From the NCBI GenBank assembly GCA_963580285.1, contig OY757011.1, forward strand, positions 166,561,406 through 166,625,405: 64,000 nt of DNA. The letters run 5' to 3'. Below are positions 31,840 through 42,675 of this stretch, piece after piece. The notes beneath the pieces were generated by a model. That model saw only the letters and a list, made by a program, of their open reading frames with translations, was not told the origin of the DNA and made no database searches. The first letter of the stretch is position 1, and every line of letters begins with the position of its first letter. Origin of the DNA: Lucinisca nassula (taxonomy: Eukaryota; Mollusca; Bivalvia; Lucinida; Lucinidae). Made by a program: the position numbers and the translations under genes.

Positions 31840-32068
31840 CGTTTCAACCAGCATCGTCTTGGAGATTGATAATGAAATCTTTTCTATGGTCATTCTCTCC
31901 TTTCTGCTGGTTCAAGAAGGGCAGTTGTCAGTTTCTGGCAAAAGAATGTGCACTGTACTGGTTAACAGCTTACGTATAAGCCTGCCCAGGTAAAGTGGGG
32001 ATAGGTAAACTGACCGGCTCAAAAATATCCAAAATAGTGTTGACTGGGCCGTTAAACTCCAAATCAAA
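31840..32068 (+). mobile_element. SINE-2, head replaced or lost
   Basis: Matches from GGAGATTGATAATGAAATCT onward (AAGAAGGGCAGTTGTCAGTT, CTGTACTGGTTAAC) to TGACTGGGCCGTTAAACTCC and AAATCAAACAAA. The tRNA-like head is not recognisable. Confidence 0.75.
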
Positions 32069-32333
32069 CAAATGAACCAGCAGCATCAAAATGGTTCTGA
32101 ATTACAATATTCCCTATGTATTTTGTACATTTCTCTGGGAAAGTGAAATAGAAAAGTGCTTGCCCAGCCCAAACTTGGACTTGTCCTGGGCAGCTGGGCT
32201 TGAATGGATTTGTCAGGCTCTGTAAAGGCCTTGAAGCACAGAGAACACCCAAAACCTGCCTACATACATATGTAAAAGTATGTGAATGTCATTAATGCAA
32301 TAACATAGTTCAAGATAAGGAGTAAGAGAATTA

Positions 32334-32534
32334 TTAACCCTTATCCCGCTGAATAAATAAATCTAACCACACCTACTTTCGACTATCATCCAATCAAATT
32401 ACATGATATAACGATTTTGTTCAATTTGACAAACTGCATGACATACAGTGCAGATCCTGATCAGATGGCTTCTGATCTGGATCTGCACTGTTGGGAAAGG
32501 TATGGTTTGTCATGTTCAGAAGGACAGGGGTCAA
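32334..32534 (+). mobile_element. MITE-B
   Basis: TTAA 32334-32337, start TTAACCCTTATCCCGCTGAA; the right end is mutated to GGACAGGGGTCAA. Core GATCCTGATCAGATGGCTTC. Confidence 0.8.
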
Positions 32535-32585
32535 GATACAATTTTCCTTATTTCTTGTTAAAGACATACTTACGTTGTTACTATC

Positions 32586-32882
32586 GGCCCCCGCCCATAG
32601 GGGCTTGAAGAAATATATGGGCTGCATGATGCTTCCACGCAGAGCTGAATCCGGCCCGCACACTAGTACTGGTAAACCGCTTAGAGGATCTAAGCCTGTC
32701 CAGGAACCGCGGTACGAGGCGGACCGTCCATGCTAATAAGCCCTATTGGTTTCATTGGGCGACAGGGCTTGAGATGTCATTTCATCTCAATGTGGGGTAA
32801 AAGTCCCACAAAATTGGAAGCAACATCTCCAAAATGACATTTACAGTGTTGACGGGGAAGTAAAACCCCAAATCAAACAAAC
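32586..32882 (+). mobile_element. SINE-1, near full length
   Basis: GGCCCCCGCCCATAGGGGC head, ATGATGCTTCCACGCAGAGC, GTTGACGGGGAAGTAAAACC, AATCAAACAAACAA tail. Confidence 0.85.
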
Positions 32883-32884
32883 AA

Positions 32885-33480
32885 TGTTGTTACAATATAA
32901 AGGTACATTAGTTGTTAAAAGCACCTTTATGAGGCAATTCTGACAAGTACCAATTTTAAATGATTTTATGGAGAAATGAGAAAAATATTCTAAATTTAGC
33001 CTCATGGCTTCTGATTCTGGTTGAAAATCAACTACTGAAAGTTTTCAATCATTTGCTGTATTTTTCTTTGCTGTGAGAGCAAGCATGCATAAGAGATGTT
33101 AATATCCCAAATGAACCATCAGGCTGTTTAGACATATTGCATATAAATATTTGGGAAATGTTGCCAACATGAGTTTGTTGAATCTAAAGCAAATGCTGTG
33201 TTAATTTGGATTTTGGAGCATCATAAGAAATCAGTGTTTTTCATTAGAAGGGCACTTTTCTTACAGAACCCAGTCTTTTCCATAAGTTGAGAAGTAGGCT
33301 TTTGAATCGGAAAGTAAAAGGCAGTAGGAATCTCCCCACTATTTTTCTGACATTTTCGCTTAGACCGCTGAAATATTCTGACCTCTTAAATGGAAGACAT
33401 AATAAAGAGTAAGCTCATATTGATAAGAGAGAAGCATTTTCCTGATAGAGTTTCCTCCCCAAAAGATGTATCCATCCACC
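32885..33480. other. Non-coding, nothing recognised
   Basis: AT-rich sequence without a domain-bearing frame, a repeat end or an RNA motif I can support. Confidence 0.4.
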
Positions 33481-34010
33481 TTAACCCATTTTGTACCGGA
33501 AACCCCAAAACGGGTACCCTGGCAATTTGGTAAACAGTGCAGGCCCTGATCAGAAGCCGCAGAACGCGGCATCTGATCAGGCCCTACACTATTTGCAAAA
33601 AGTTTATCCATTTTCCAAATAAATTTTGCAGAAATAACAATGTGACACCCCAGAATTTCGAATTGGACTCCTGCCATATATATATATGTCGCCCCCGCCC
33701 AACGGGGCTTGAAGAAATAGATGGGCTGCATGATGCTTCCACGCAGAGCTGAAACCGACCCGCACAGGAGTACTGGTAAACCGCTTAGAGGATCTAAGCT
33801 GCCCAGGCAAAGCAGTGCGAGTCGGCCCGTCCATGCTTATAAACCCTATTGGTTTCATTGGGCGGCAGGGCTTGTGATGTCATTTCATCTCAATGTCGGG
33901 TAAAAGCAACGTCTCCAAAATGACCTTTACAGTGTTGACGGGGACGTTAAACCTCAAATCAAACAAAACTGCCATATATAAGGAGGAAGATTTCCATTCA
34001 GTACAAAAAA
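33481..34010 (+). mobile_element. MITE-A carrying a nested SINE-1
   Basis: Starts TTAACCCATTTTGTACCGG. At CTCCTGCCATATATA a SINE-1 interrupts it. The rest of the MITE (AAGGAGGAAGATTTCCATTC, AGTACAAAAAA) follows. The TTAA right end is worn. Confidence 0.85.
33683..33968 (+). mobile_element. SINE-1 with target-site duplication inside a MITE
   Basis: The direct repeat CTGCCATATATA at 33671-33682 and 33969-33980. Head CGCCCCCGCCCAACGGGGC, tail CAAATCAAACAAAA. Confidence 0.9.
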
Positions 34011-34144
34011 TCGGTCTAGTCCAAAGCCCCAAAAGTAGAACACTCTGCTTGAAGAAGCATACAGGGCAATCCTGCCTCCTTCTGAAAACCTAAATAATGG
34101 GATTCCAGTGAAAGACTGTTTACTGGACAAAATTGTGTAGTGAT

Positions 34145-34405
34145 GGCCATTATGGCCTAGTGGGTAAGAGCGCTGATTCTTAATCAAAAGGTCTTTCACT
34201 GCTGTCGTTCGAGTCTCGGGACCACTTAGAAGGACTAAGGCTGCCAGGGTAAAGTGGTGTGAGTCAGACCATGTAATGCATATAAGCCTGGTTTCATTGG
34301 GTGGCAGTGCTTGGGGTGTCATTTCATCTCAGAGCCACAAAATTGGAAGCAATGTCTCCAAAATGACCTAAATAGTGTTGAACCTCAGTTCAAACAAACA
34401 AACAT
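34145..34405 (+). mobile_element. Chimeric SINE: tRNA-like head of SINE-3 type on a SINE-1 body
   Basis: The head ATGGCCTAGTGGGTAAGAGC … GTCGTTCGAGTCTCGGG has good pol III A (TGGCCTAGTGG) and B (GTTCGAGTC) boxes and is close to the head at 54784. Directly after, from ACCACTTAGAAGGACTAAGG, the sequence is the SINE-1 body to CAGTTCAAACAAACAAAC. All other SINE-1 copies here have the CCCGCCCATC head instead. Confidence 0.8.
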
Positions 34406-35204
34406 GAGGTCCATATTATGCTTGGGTACATGTATTCAACCTTTGCTATTTGCAAATAATAATAAAGGACTTGTCTCCATAAGGGGGTTTTCCTGGTACC
34501 TTAATATTTCAATAATATTTTGGGAAAATATAGCCACACAGAGGGGACATTCATCCCTGGTAAGTTTGAATCAAACGGAACTCTGATTTTGTGATAAGGG
34601 TTTATCAAAAGTGGGTGGGGTAATTCCATATCAGTTCTACCAAGGACAATTAATCAGCAATTGACTGTATTCAAATAGCAGACTGACAAATCTTTTTGCC
34701 ATGCAATGCATAGACTGTGGGTACATATTAATGTGAAATAGGGTGATTGTATATTTTATTGAACTATGCTAAAATATAATACTTTATTTGCACTTTGCGG
34801 ATTTTCATTAATTTTTCATCTACCTACTTTACCAAAAAGTTGATCATTTCTCTATTAAGCAACACATTCTTACCTCATTTCTAGAAAATACTTATCAATG
34901 CTTGGTCATTGCAGAATTATGAGGATTTTTTGATAAATAGTCTGTGACATGAGTTATGTGCCCTTGAAAAGAGAAAATTGCAGTAAAATGTGATGAAATT
35001 ATCAAAACTTTGTTTTGCCTTTTTGCTATAAGTTAATTGGCGGGAAATGCTTACAGGAGTTAAATTCTAACGGTTTTATCGTGAAAAAGGGTTGTACTGT
35101 TGTAGCAGAGACTAAATTGGTATCAGTTAGGGTCTAAATTACTTTTAGTGGTGTTCAATGTTCAGCGTTTAATTGGATATAACTGACACACATTTGCTCA
35201 TCTC

Positions 35205-36440
35205 ATTCTGTATCACTTTATTCTGAGGAGTCACAGTTCGTATCCCAAACTTCAGCTGCAGCATCTATAAGAAAATCCATGTATTTATTATGTATCTTAG
35301 GCCCTTTTCTTGCAGGCTGGTGTCACTCAAACCCCAAATACCATAAAGCTGATGCAATATGGGCACAGCAGCCCACCACTCTAGCCCCTGATTTGCATGT
35401 GCAAAACCAACCAACGATAGGTGATAAGCCTATGCTGTGTTCAATCCATGCATTATAGGTCTTGCTACTGGTATGCCTTGAACGTATTTGGGCTTGAGGA
35501 CACCTTCTTGCTCTTTGTTTATAAGGATTTCATATTTGCCGTCATCTGTTTGGTAATCCTTTCAAGTAGGATTAGGCCTAGCAAATCTGATACACTCCAA
35601 TTGGCAGGTCTCTTAATTCAGCTTTGTTCAGTTCTGGGAATCTGGCATTTCAGATGCATCCATACGCTTCCAAATTGTGCGCCGTTTGGCCCCTTATTGT
35701 TGAAGTTTATTAGGTGACTTTGCTAAGGCCATCATTCATTTGGCCATGACAGCATCTGATTCCAAACTTGTCACCAATGGTGGCCTGAAAGCGTTGCAAA
35801 GGCGCAAACAATTCGCACATAATCACCAGCAAACGGGATTTGGGAGTTGCTGACTCAACAGCCCATCTCACTTTGGTGACAAGTCTGTATTTGCTTCCTC
35901 TGTGCTATGCTGTTTCTCTGTTTTCTTCAAGAAATGAGGCATTTCAGTATTATCCCACAATCATTAAGTAAGTCTGCTACATGCCTGAACCCCCTATCAA
36001 CAATGAGAACACCCCCTTTATTGTACCAATTTCTAATATCCTCACTGTTGCTCTTCAGCATATGCTCTGTTATCTTGGCATCTGAGTTTTTACCATCAGC
36101 CAGGTAAGGTCCAAGCAACTGGCAGTTGCTACAAGCATCATCGGTTTAGCAATGGGCGACCTTTATGGACAGAATAAGAACGCCTTTGGAATGAATAGTC
36201 ACCAGTTTTCTCTATGTACACATAGGTACCATCAGCAACAGCAATAGCAACATCTTTCTGTGACTCCGCAAACAACAGCCTTGCAAATTCTGCGCTGTGA
36301 TCTTCAATTACTTTATTTCATTCTATATGTGGCAGGCCAAGATATTTTGGAACGAAATTGGACATTAGACTTACTCTGGCTGAATGGATTGCCTTACTGC
36401 TGGTACTTCTACAACATCTGACATGGACCAAACGTCACCC
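35205..36440 (-). pseudogene. Transposase (DDE_Tnp_4 fold plus SWIM finger), left copy, broken
   Basis: Read on the minus strand: a degraded start near 36440 (PAVRQSIQPE), then, after a frameshift, PKYLGLPHIE. Next come VADGTYVYIEKTGDYSFQRR (first catalytic Asp, about 36198-36255) and GPYLADGKNSDAKITEHML. LIVDRGFRHV (second Asp) and the region of the third acidic residue are around 35860. The SWIM zinc-finger region lies near 35320-35400. Stops and frameshifts at several points prevent a continuous product. It would have cut and joined its own element ends in the nucleus. Confidence 0.8.
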
Positions 36441-36465
36441 CAAGAAAAGAAAATCAGGGATGTAA

Positions 36466-37302
36466 CAGACTTATTAATGATTGTGGGATCAATACTGAAA
36501 TGCCTCACTTCTTGAAGAAAACAGCAAAACAGCATAGCACAGAGGAGGCAAATGAAAGCAGACTTGTGACCAAAGTGAGATGGGTTATTGAGTCAGCAAA
36601 TGGGCGTATAAAGCAATCGAAAGCTTTAAGTAATGTGCTTCTCAACTTTCATATCCCGTTTGCTGGCGATTATGTGTGAATTGTTTGACCCTTTGCAACG
36701 CTTTCAGGCCACCCGTGGTGACAAGTTTAGGATCAGTTGTTGTCATGGCCAAACAAATGATGGCCTTAGCAAAGTCACCTAATAAACTTCAACAAAAGGT
36801 GACTGACAATAAGTGGGACAAACGGTGCACAATTTGGAAAAGTATGGATGCATCTGAAATGCCAGGTTTCCCAGAACTGAACGAAGCAGAATTAAGTGAC
36901 CTGACAATTGGAGTGTATCAGATTCACCAAGCCAAATTCTACAAGAAAGAACATCAAACAGATGACGGCAAATATGAAATCCTTATAAACAAAGAGCAAG
37001 GTGTGCTCAAGTCCCAAATACGTTCAAAGCATACCAGTAGCAAGACCTATAATTCATGGATTGAATTCAGCACAGGCTTATCACCTATCGTCGGTTGGTT
37101 TTGCACATGCAAATCAGGGGCTAGAGTGGTGGGCTGCTGTGGTCATATTGCATCAGTCTTATGGTATTTGGGGTTTGAGTGACACCAGCCTGCAACAAAA
37201 GGGCCTAAGATACATAATAAATACATGGATTTTCTTATAGATGCTGCAGCTGAGGTTTGGGATACCAACAGCGACTCCTCAGAAGAAATGGATACGGAAT
37301 GA
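36466..37302 (+). pseudogene. Transposase C-terminal half with SWIM zinc finger, right copy, broken
   Basis: The plus-strand frame begins NDCGINTEMPHFLKKTAKQH and continues to VTKVRWVIESANGRIKQ, where the Glu codon at 36590-36592 is the likely third catalytic acid. A stop at about 36674 and a frameshift follow; the frame resumes as ALCNAFRPPVVTSLGSVV and runs open to 37182. Its end, WFCTCKSGARVVGCCGHIAS (CxC … CxH), is a SWIM zinc finger. In-frame TGA at 37180-37182 is followed by 39 further sensible codons to TGA at 37300. The same TGA is present in the left arm, so it predates the duplication or is the true stop. Two of three catalytic acids are missing from this arm. Confidence 0.85.
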
Positions 37303-38162
37303 GATGAGCAAATGTGTGTCAATTATATCCAATTAAAACACTGAACTCTGAACACCTCTGAAAGTAATTTTGACCTTAACCGATACCAATTTAGTCTCTG
37401 CTACAACAGTACAACCCTTTTACACGATAAAAACATTAGAATTTAACTCCTGTAAGCATTTCTCGCCAGTAAACTTATAGCAAAAAGGCAAAGCAAAGTT
37501 TTGACAATTTCATCGCATTTTACTGCAATATTCTCTTTTCAAGGGCACATAACTCATGTCACAGACCATTTATCAAAAAATCCTCATAATTCTGCAACGG
37601 CCAAGCATTGATAAGTATTTTTTAGAAATGAGGTAAGAATGTGTTGCTTAACAGAGAAATGTTCAACTTTTTGGCAAAGTTGGTAGATGAAAAATTAATG
37701 AAAATCCGCAAAGTACAAATAAAGCATTATATTTTAGCAAAGTTCAATAAAATATACAATCACCCTATTTCACATTAATATGTACCCACAGTCTATGCAT
37801 TGCATGGCAAAAAGATTTGTCAGTCTGCTATTTGAATACAGTCAATTGCTGATTAATTGTCCTTGGTAGAACTGATATGGAATTACCCCACCCACTTTTG
37901 ATAAACTCTTATCACAAAATCAGAGTTCCGTTTGATTTAAACTTACCAGGGATGAATGTCCCCTCTGTGTGGCTATATTTTCCCAAAATATTATTGAAAT
38001 ATTTAGGTACCAGGAAAACCCCCTTATGGAGACAAGTCCTTTGCTGCTGCTCATAGAAAATTCTGTATCAGGATTGTTTTCAGCTTTTAATAGGGTCAAG
38101 ATAAGGAAAAATTTGTGACTGTGCCAAACTCAAGGTGACTGTGACTTATCCTAATCAGCTTC

Positions 38163-38284
38163 AACCCATTTTGTACAGGAAACCCCAAAGTGGGGCACAT
38201 GCAAACAGTGCAGGCCCAGATCAGATGCCACAGAATATGGCAGCTGACCAAGACTTACACCAGTTGCAAAACGTTTTCCCTTTT
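38163..38284 (+). mobile_element. MITE-A left half, split by an E1 element
   Basis: CAACCCATTTTGTACAGG, the core GATCAGATGCCACAGAATAT, and AAAACGTTTTCCCTTTTT. The MITE resumes after the E1 element at 40368 with AAATAACTCAACTGGACGCC, CTAAACTTTAAATGGACT. Confidence 0.75.
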
Positions 38285-40366
38285 TAGCTCACATGAGCAC
38301 GAAGTGCTCAAGGTGAGCTTTTGGGATCGGTCTTTGTCCGTCGTCCGTCGTCAACTTTTGCTTTAAACAACTTCTTCTCCAAAACTGCTGGACAGATTTT
38401 GATCTAATTTCACAGGAATGCTCCTTGTGTGATCCTCTACCAAAATTGCTCAAACTGTTCCGCTCGGGTGAACAAGATGGCCACCAGAGCTAAAAATAGA
38501 AAAACCTTTAAACGACTTCTCCTGCTTAATCAGCGGATGGATTTTGAAATTATTTCACAGGAATGTTCCTTGGATGACCTTCTACCAAAATTGCTCAGGT
38601 GAACAAAATGGGTGCCAGAGCTAAAAAATAGAAAAACCTTTAAAAGACTTCTTCTCCTTAACCAGTGGATGGATTTTGAAATTATTGCACAGGAATGTTC
38701 CTTTGGTGACCCTCTACTAAAATTGCTCAAACCTTTCCGCTCGGGTGAACAAAATGGCCACCAAAGCTAAAAATAGAAAAACCTTTAAAGGACTTCTTCT
38801 CCTTAACTAGTGGATCGATTTCGAAATTACATCACAGGAATATTCCTTGGGTGACCCTCTACCAAAATTGCTCAAACCTTTCCGCTCGGGTGAACAAGAT
38901 GGCCGCCAGAGCTAAAAATAGAAAAACCTTTAAACAACTTCTCCTTAACTAGCTGATGGATTTTGAAATTACTTCACAGGAATGTTCCTTTGGTGACCCT
39001 CTACCAAAATTGCTCAAACCGTTCCGCTCTGGTGAACAAAATGGCCACCAGAGCTAAAAATAGAAAAACCTTTAAACGACTTCTCCTTAACCGATGGATG
39101 GATTTTGAAATTATTTCACAGGACTGTTCCTTTGGTGAAGCTCTACCAAAATTGCTCATACTGTTCCGCTTGGGTGAACAAAATGGCCACCAGAGCTTCT
39201 CCTGCTTAACCAGTGGATGGATTAATAGCCCTGGGGCCAAAAACGGCCCCGCCCCGGGGCCCACTGGTTTTACATAGGCTTACATAGGGAAAACCTTTAA
39301 AAATCTTCTTGTCTGAAACCAGAAGGCCCAGGTCTTTGATATTTGGTATGTAGCTTCGTCTAGTGGACCGATACCAAGCTTGTTCAAATTATAGCCCTGA
39401 TGCCAAAAACAGCCCGCCCCGGGGCCCAGTGGTTTTACATAGGCTTATATATGGAAAACCTTTGAAAATCTTCTTGTCTGAAACCAGAAGGCCCAGGTCT
39501 TTGATATTTGGTATGAAGCTTCATCTAGTGGACCTCTACCAAGATTGTTCAAATTATAGCCCTGGGGCCAAAACCGGCCCCGCCCCAGGGCCCGCTGGTT
39601 TTACATAGGCTTATATTGGGAAAACCTTTAAAAATCATCTTGTCTGAAACCAGAAGGCCCAGGTCTTTGATATTTGGTAAGTGGCTTCGTCAAGTGGACC
39701 GCTACCAAGATTGTTCAAATTATAGTCCTGGGGCCAAAAAATTCCCCCTTGCGCCAGGGCCCACTGGTTTTACATAGGCTTTTATAGGGAAACCTTTTAA
39801 AATCTTCTCGTCTGAAACCAGAAGGCCCAGGTCTTTGATATTTGGTACGAAGCGTCATCTAGTGGACCTCTACCAAGATTGTTCAAATTATAGCCCTGGG
39901 GCCGAAAATGTCGCCGCCCAGAGACCCTTTGGTTTTACATAGACTTATAAAGGAAAATTTTTAAAAATATTCTTCTCCGAAACTGCAAGGCCCAGGTTTA
40001 CCAAGATTGTTCAAATTATAGCCCTGGGGCCACAAATGCCCCCCATCCCGGGGCCCTTTGGTTTTATATAGACTTATATAGCCCTGGTGCGTAGGCTTAT
40101 GTAGGGAATATCTTTATAAAAATCTTCTTCTCTGAAACTGCAAGGCCCAGGTCTTTGATATTTGGTGTGTAGCTTCATCTAGTGGACCTTTGCCAAGATT
40201 GTTCAAATTATAGCCTTTGTTTTTGTTTGGTATGAAGCTTCACCTTTAAGACCTCCCTCAACATTATGCACATTAAAGCCCTTGGGCCAATCATGGCCCT
40301 CCCTGGGGCCCACTTGTTCCACCATGGATCAGGTGAGCGATCCAGGGCCATCATGGCCCTCTTGTT
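38285..40366 (+). mobile_element. E1 element, mosaic copy with two kinds of tandem unit
   Basis: Left end AGCTCACATGAGCACGAAGT with hairpin to AGGTGAGC, then a GTCCGTCGTCCGTCG tract. Five to six units of about 145 nt follow (GGATGGATTTTGAAATTATT, CACAGGAATGTTCCTT, GCTCGGGTGAACAAAATGGC, AAAAATAGAAAAACCTTTAA), as in the element at 48600. From about 39225 the units switch to the 166-nt type of 5.9-10.7 kb. The right end is CAGGTGAGC, GGGCCATCATGGCCC, TCTTGTTT. Confidence 0.8.
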
Positions 40367-40494
40367 TCTAAATAACTCAACTGGACGCCCCTAAACTTTA
40401 AATGGACTGTATTTCATTCAAAATAATGAGTTAAGTGGTTGGTAGATGGGTATACAAGAGAATGATGAAACTTTGATGGCTGGCCGAGTTAATA

Positions 40495-42672
40495 CACCTC
40501 AACCTCGTTATAACATGGTACTCGGGGTCCATCCAACGGACCGTGTTAGTTAACCGAATCGTGTTATAAACGCCAACCGTATTTGTCACAGATCAACCAT
40601 TGACACTATGGTGATCAATAGTTTTCCAAACAAGATGATGTGCGGTCCGGTTAACAACCGTATTTCCCGACTAAAATGTGCTTAGAACTGATCATTGGCA
40701 GTAAATACCATGGCCCATCAAGTCAAACAAGTCACTTTAATCGAAACCAGCTGATAAACCAAGTTTTTATCAAGAAAATCGTCCGATCCGACAGCAAGTA
40801 TGACGCCATTTTGATAGCTGGTTCCTGGCTAACTTTGTTGTTACTGAGCGTCTGGCACCGTACCGAACTACAGTACCGTTAATAGATTTCAATGGTAAAA
40901 TTACCGGGTTAGGGTTCGGAACTGGACAATGGTCAACGCTTACGAGAAATTTGAATTACTTCCCATGAAATGTCTTAATCTTATTTGAAACAATTTTTAA
41001 TGGCGCACATGGTCTTTGAATGATTTTTTTACCGCGAAAATGGATCATGAATATGTTTTATCATTTGCTTTTAAGCTGGAATAAATCTGACCCCTTTTTA
41101 TGCGGCTCTAGAAAATCAGTTTTATTGCCGATCACATCGTCTGCATCGATGTTTAAAATTTCTGCTGTCAGAGCAATGATCCTTATCAGAGCGTGATAAA
41201 TATTTTTTTCCGGTTGCGTAACTGATTTCTTTAATCTCTTTATCTCGCTAAGCAAACACTTTGATTGTGCCGATGGCAGTTCATGTTTATCATGCTAAAC
41301 AAGTTTATATACTGTAAATATGACATGTTTGGAGGCCTGCAATAAATATCAAAAAGTACCGTTATAGGCAAGGTTGGTCGGTAAATACCGGTGGCGGGAA
41401 TTCCCACTGGTATTTACCGGTAATTACCGTCCTGGGAAATACTCCAAATTTCAGCAAAAGTGGGAGATACTGGGAAATAGTGGGAAATATGATTTTTTTG
41501 TTTAGTTATTTCATAGAAAAACTATAAATATTTGTGTAATATATGTCATAAGTCTGCTTTTACTCAACCAAACACAAGCACAAATATGAAGTCTGACATC
41601 TGTTGTTATGTAGGGAGCTTAGAGTTATTTAAAATCACTCATAAAATACCAAAATGATCCCAATAATTGGGACAGACATGCCTGGGCAAACAGTGCCGAC
41701 CCAGATCAGAATCACTTAGCTTCTTTAAGAGACTACATGTTTTGTATGCTTTAGTGTAACACTTAACCACATGGTTCAATTATTTTGAGATTTACAACTC
41801 TGGATGTTTGAATTTTAAGGATGTTTACACTAGAAAAAGGTTTGTTTGCAAGTCTTTCAAGTAATCATACTCCTAATGCTAAAAGGTGTGAAAATTTAAT
41901 TGTTTGTTTGAGGCAGGTATTAAAAGGACACAGTTAATTTAAGCATAAAAGTTTTCTTAAATTATCTACAGATACTCACCTGTGTATTAAAATTACATGT
42001 ATTTATAAGTCAAGGGAAAAAGCTGAAAGTTAAAAACTAATATTTTAGTCTTTTAGAATCACGTTTGAAAAGAAATTATATACATTCTATATGAAGGCAA
42101 GGGACTATAGATCTTTCAATTTATTCAATATAAAAAAAGGCTGGAAAATTTTTCAAAATTTCACTTGTCCTTCATGACCAAGTGCATGTAAAGTTGGTAA
42201 ATGTCATAAAGACCTTTTTACTTGTCCTTCATTTTTTTTTATTTTTTTTTTGTCATTGCAAGCAGACAAGTGGAATTTTCAAGCCCTGCATGAACTTGAA
42301 ATAATTTTGCTTTCAAATAGCTAGGTAGCTGGGGTATATTAAGCAGTCTCAATTGGTACCACCTAGGTAAATATATATTTCCCTGTATTTCCCGGGAATT
42401 CCCTGTATTTCCCGGGAATTCCCTGTATTTCCCGCCGTCCAGGGAAATATGAGTATGTCCCGCTTTTTTGCCAACCTTGGTTATAGGCCGTGTTAGCTAC
42501 CATATTACGGCAGTCAAAAGTGGGAGTAAATAAAATTGTTGTGCTTAAAACCTGATAGAATCCTTGTATAATATTTATAAATGTTGGTTGGGGAAAGTTT
42601 GGGGTCCAAACCAAAACCGTGTTATATCTGAATTCGTGCTGTAACAAATCGTGCTATAACGAGGTACAGGTG
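40495..42672. mobile_element. TA-flanked DNA transposon, pogo/Tigger-like TIRs
   Basis: TIRs CACCTCAACCTCGTTATAAC at the left and the inverse of CACCTGTACCTCGTTATAGC at the right, each bordered by TA (40493-40494, 42673-42674). Subterminal GTGTTATAA / TTGTTATA-like phrases repeat inside both ends. Without the hAT insertion it would be about 1.07 kb. A minus-strand frame at 41061-41255 (64 aa, starting MLSEIKRLKKS) lies inside it; I do not recognise it. Confidence 0.8.
41369..42479. mobile_element. hAT-like non-autonomous element nested in the pogo-like element
   Basis: TIRs CAAGGTTGG and CCAACCTTG are flanked by the exact 8-bp direct repeat GTTATAGG (41361-41368 and 42480-42487). An 8-bp duplication and C-A…T-G ends fit the hAT superfamily. 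Subterminal blocks are rich in GGGAAATAC/GTATTTCCC words, including three tandem CCCTGTATTTCCCGGGAATT units at 42382-42435. No transposase frame. Confidence 0.85.
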
Positions 42673-42675
42673 TAT

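Larger units (their letters stand above)
34464..38042. mobile_element. Inverted duplication of a DDE_Tnp_4/SWIM-type DNA transposon
   Basis: The left arm (34464-35972) and right arm (about 36460-38042) are reverse complements over roughly 1.5 kb. They include the outer terminus (AAAGGACTTGTCTCCATAAG), the 3' UTR and the C-terminal half of the transposase. Between the arms is a loop of about 490 bp holding the N-terminal half of the left, minus-strand copy. Both copies read outward. The arms differ by scattered substitutions and small indels, so this is an old duplication. I found no convincing target-site duplication. The superfamily (PIF/Harbinger or ISL2EU-like) is unresolved. Confidence 0.85.

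Noticed and set aside
35421..35717. 98-codon hydrophobic frame on the plus strand
   Set aside because: It is the antisense shadow of the left-arm transposase.
41061..41255. 64-codon minus-strand frame inside the pogo-like element as a transposase
   Set aside because: Position is suggestive but I see no DDE, CENP-B or HTH motif; left as unrecognised.
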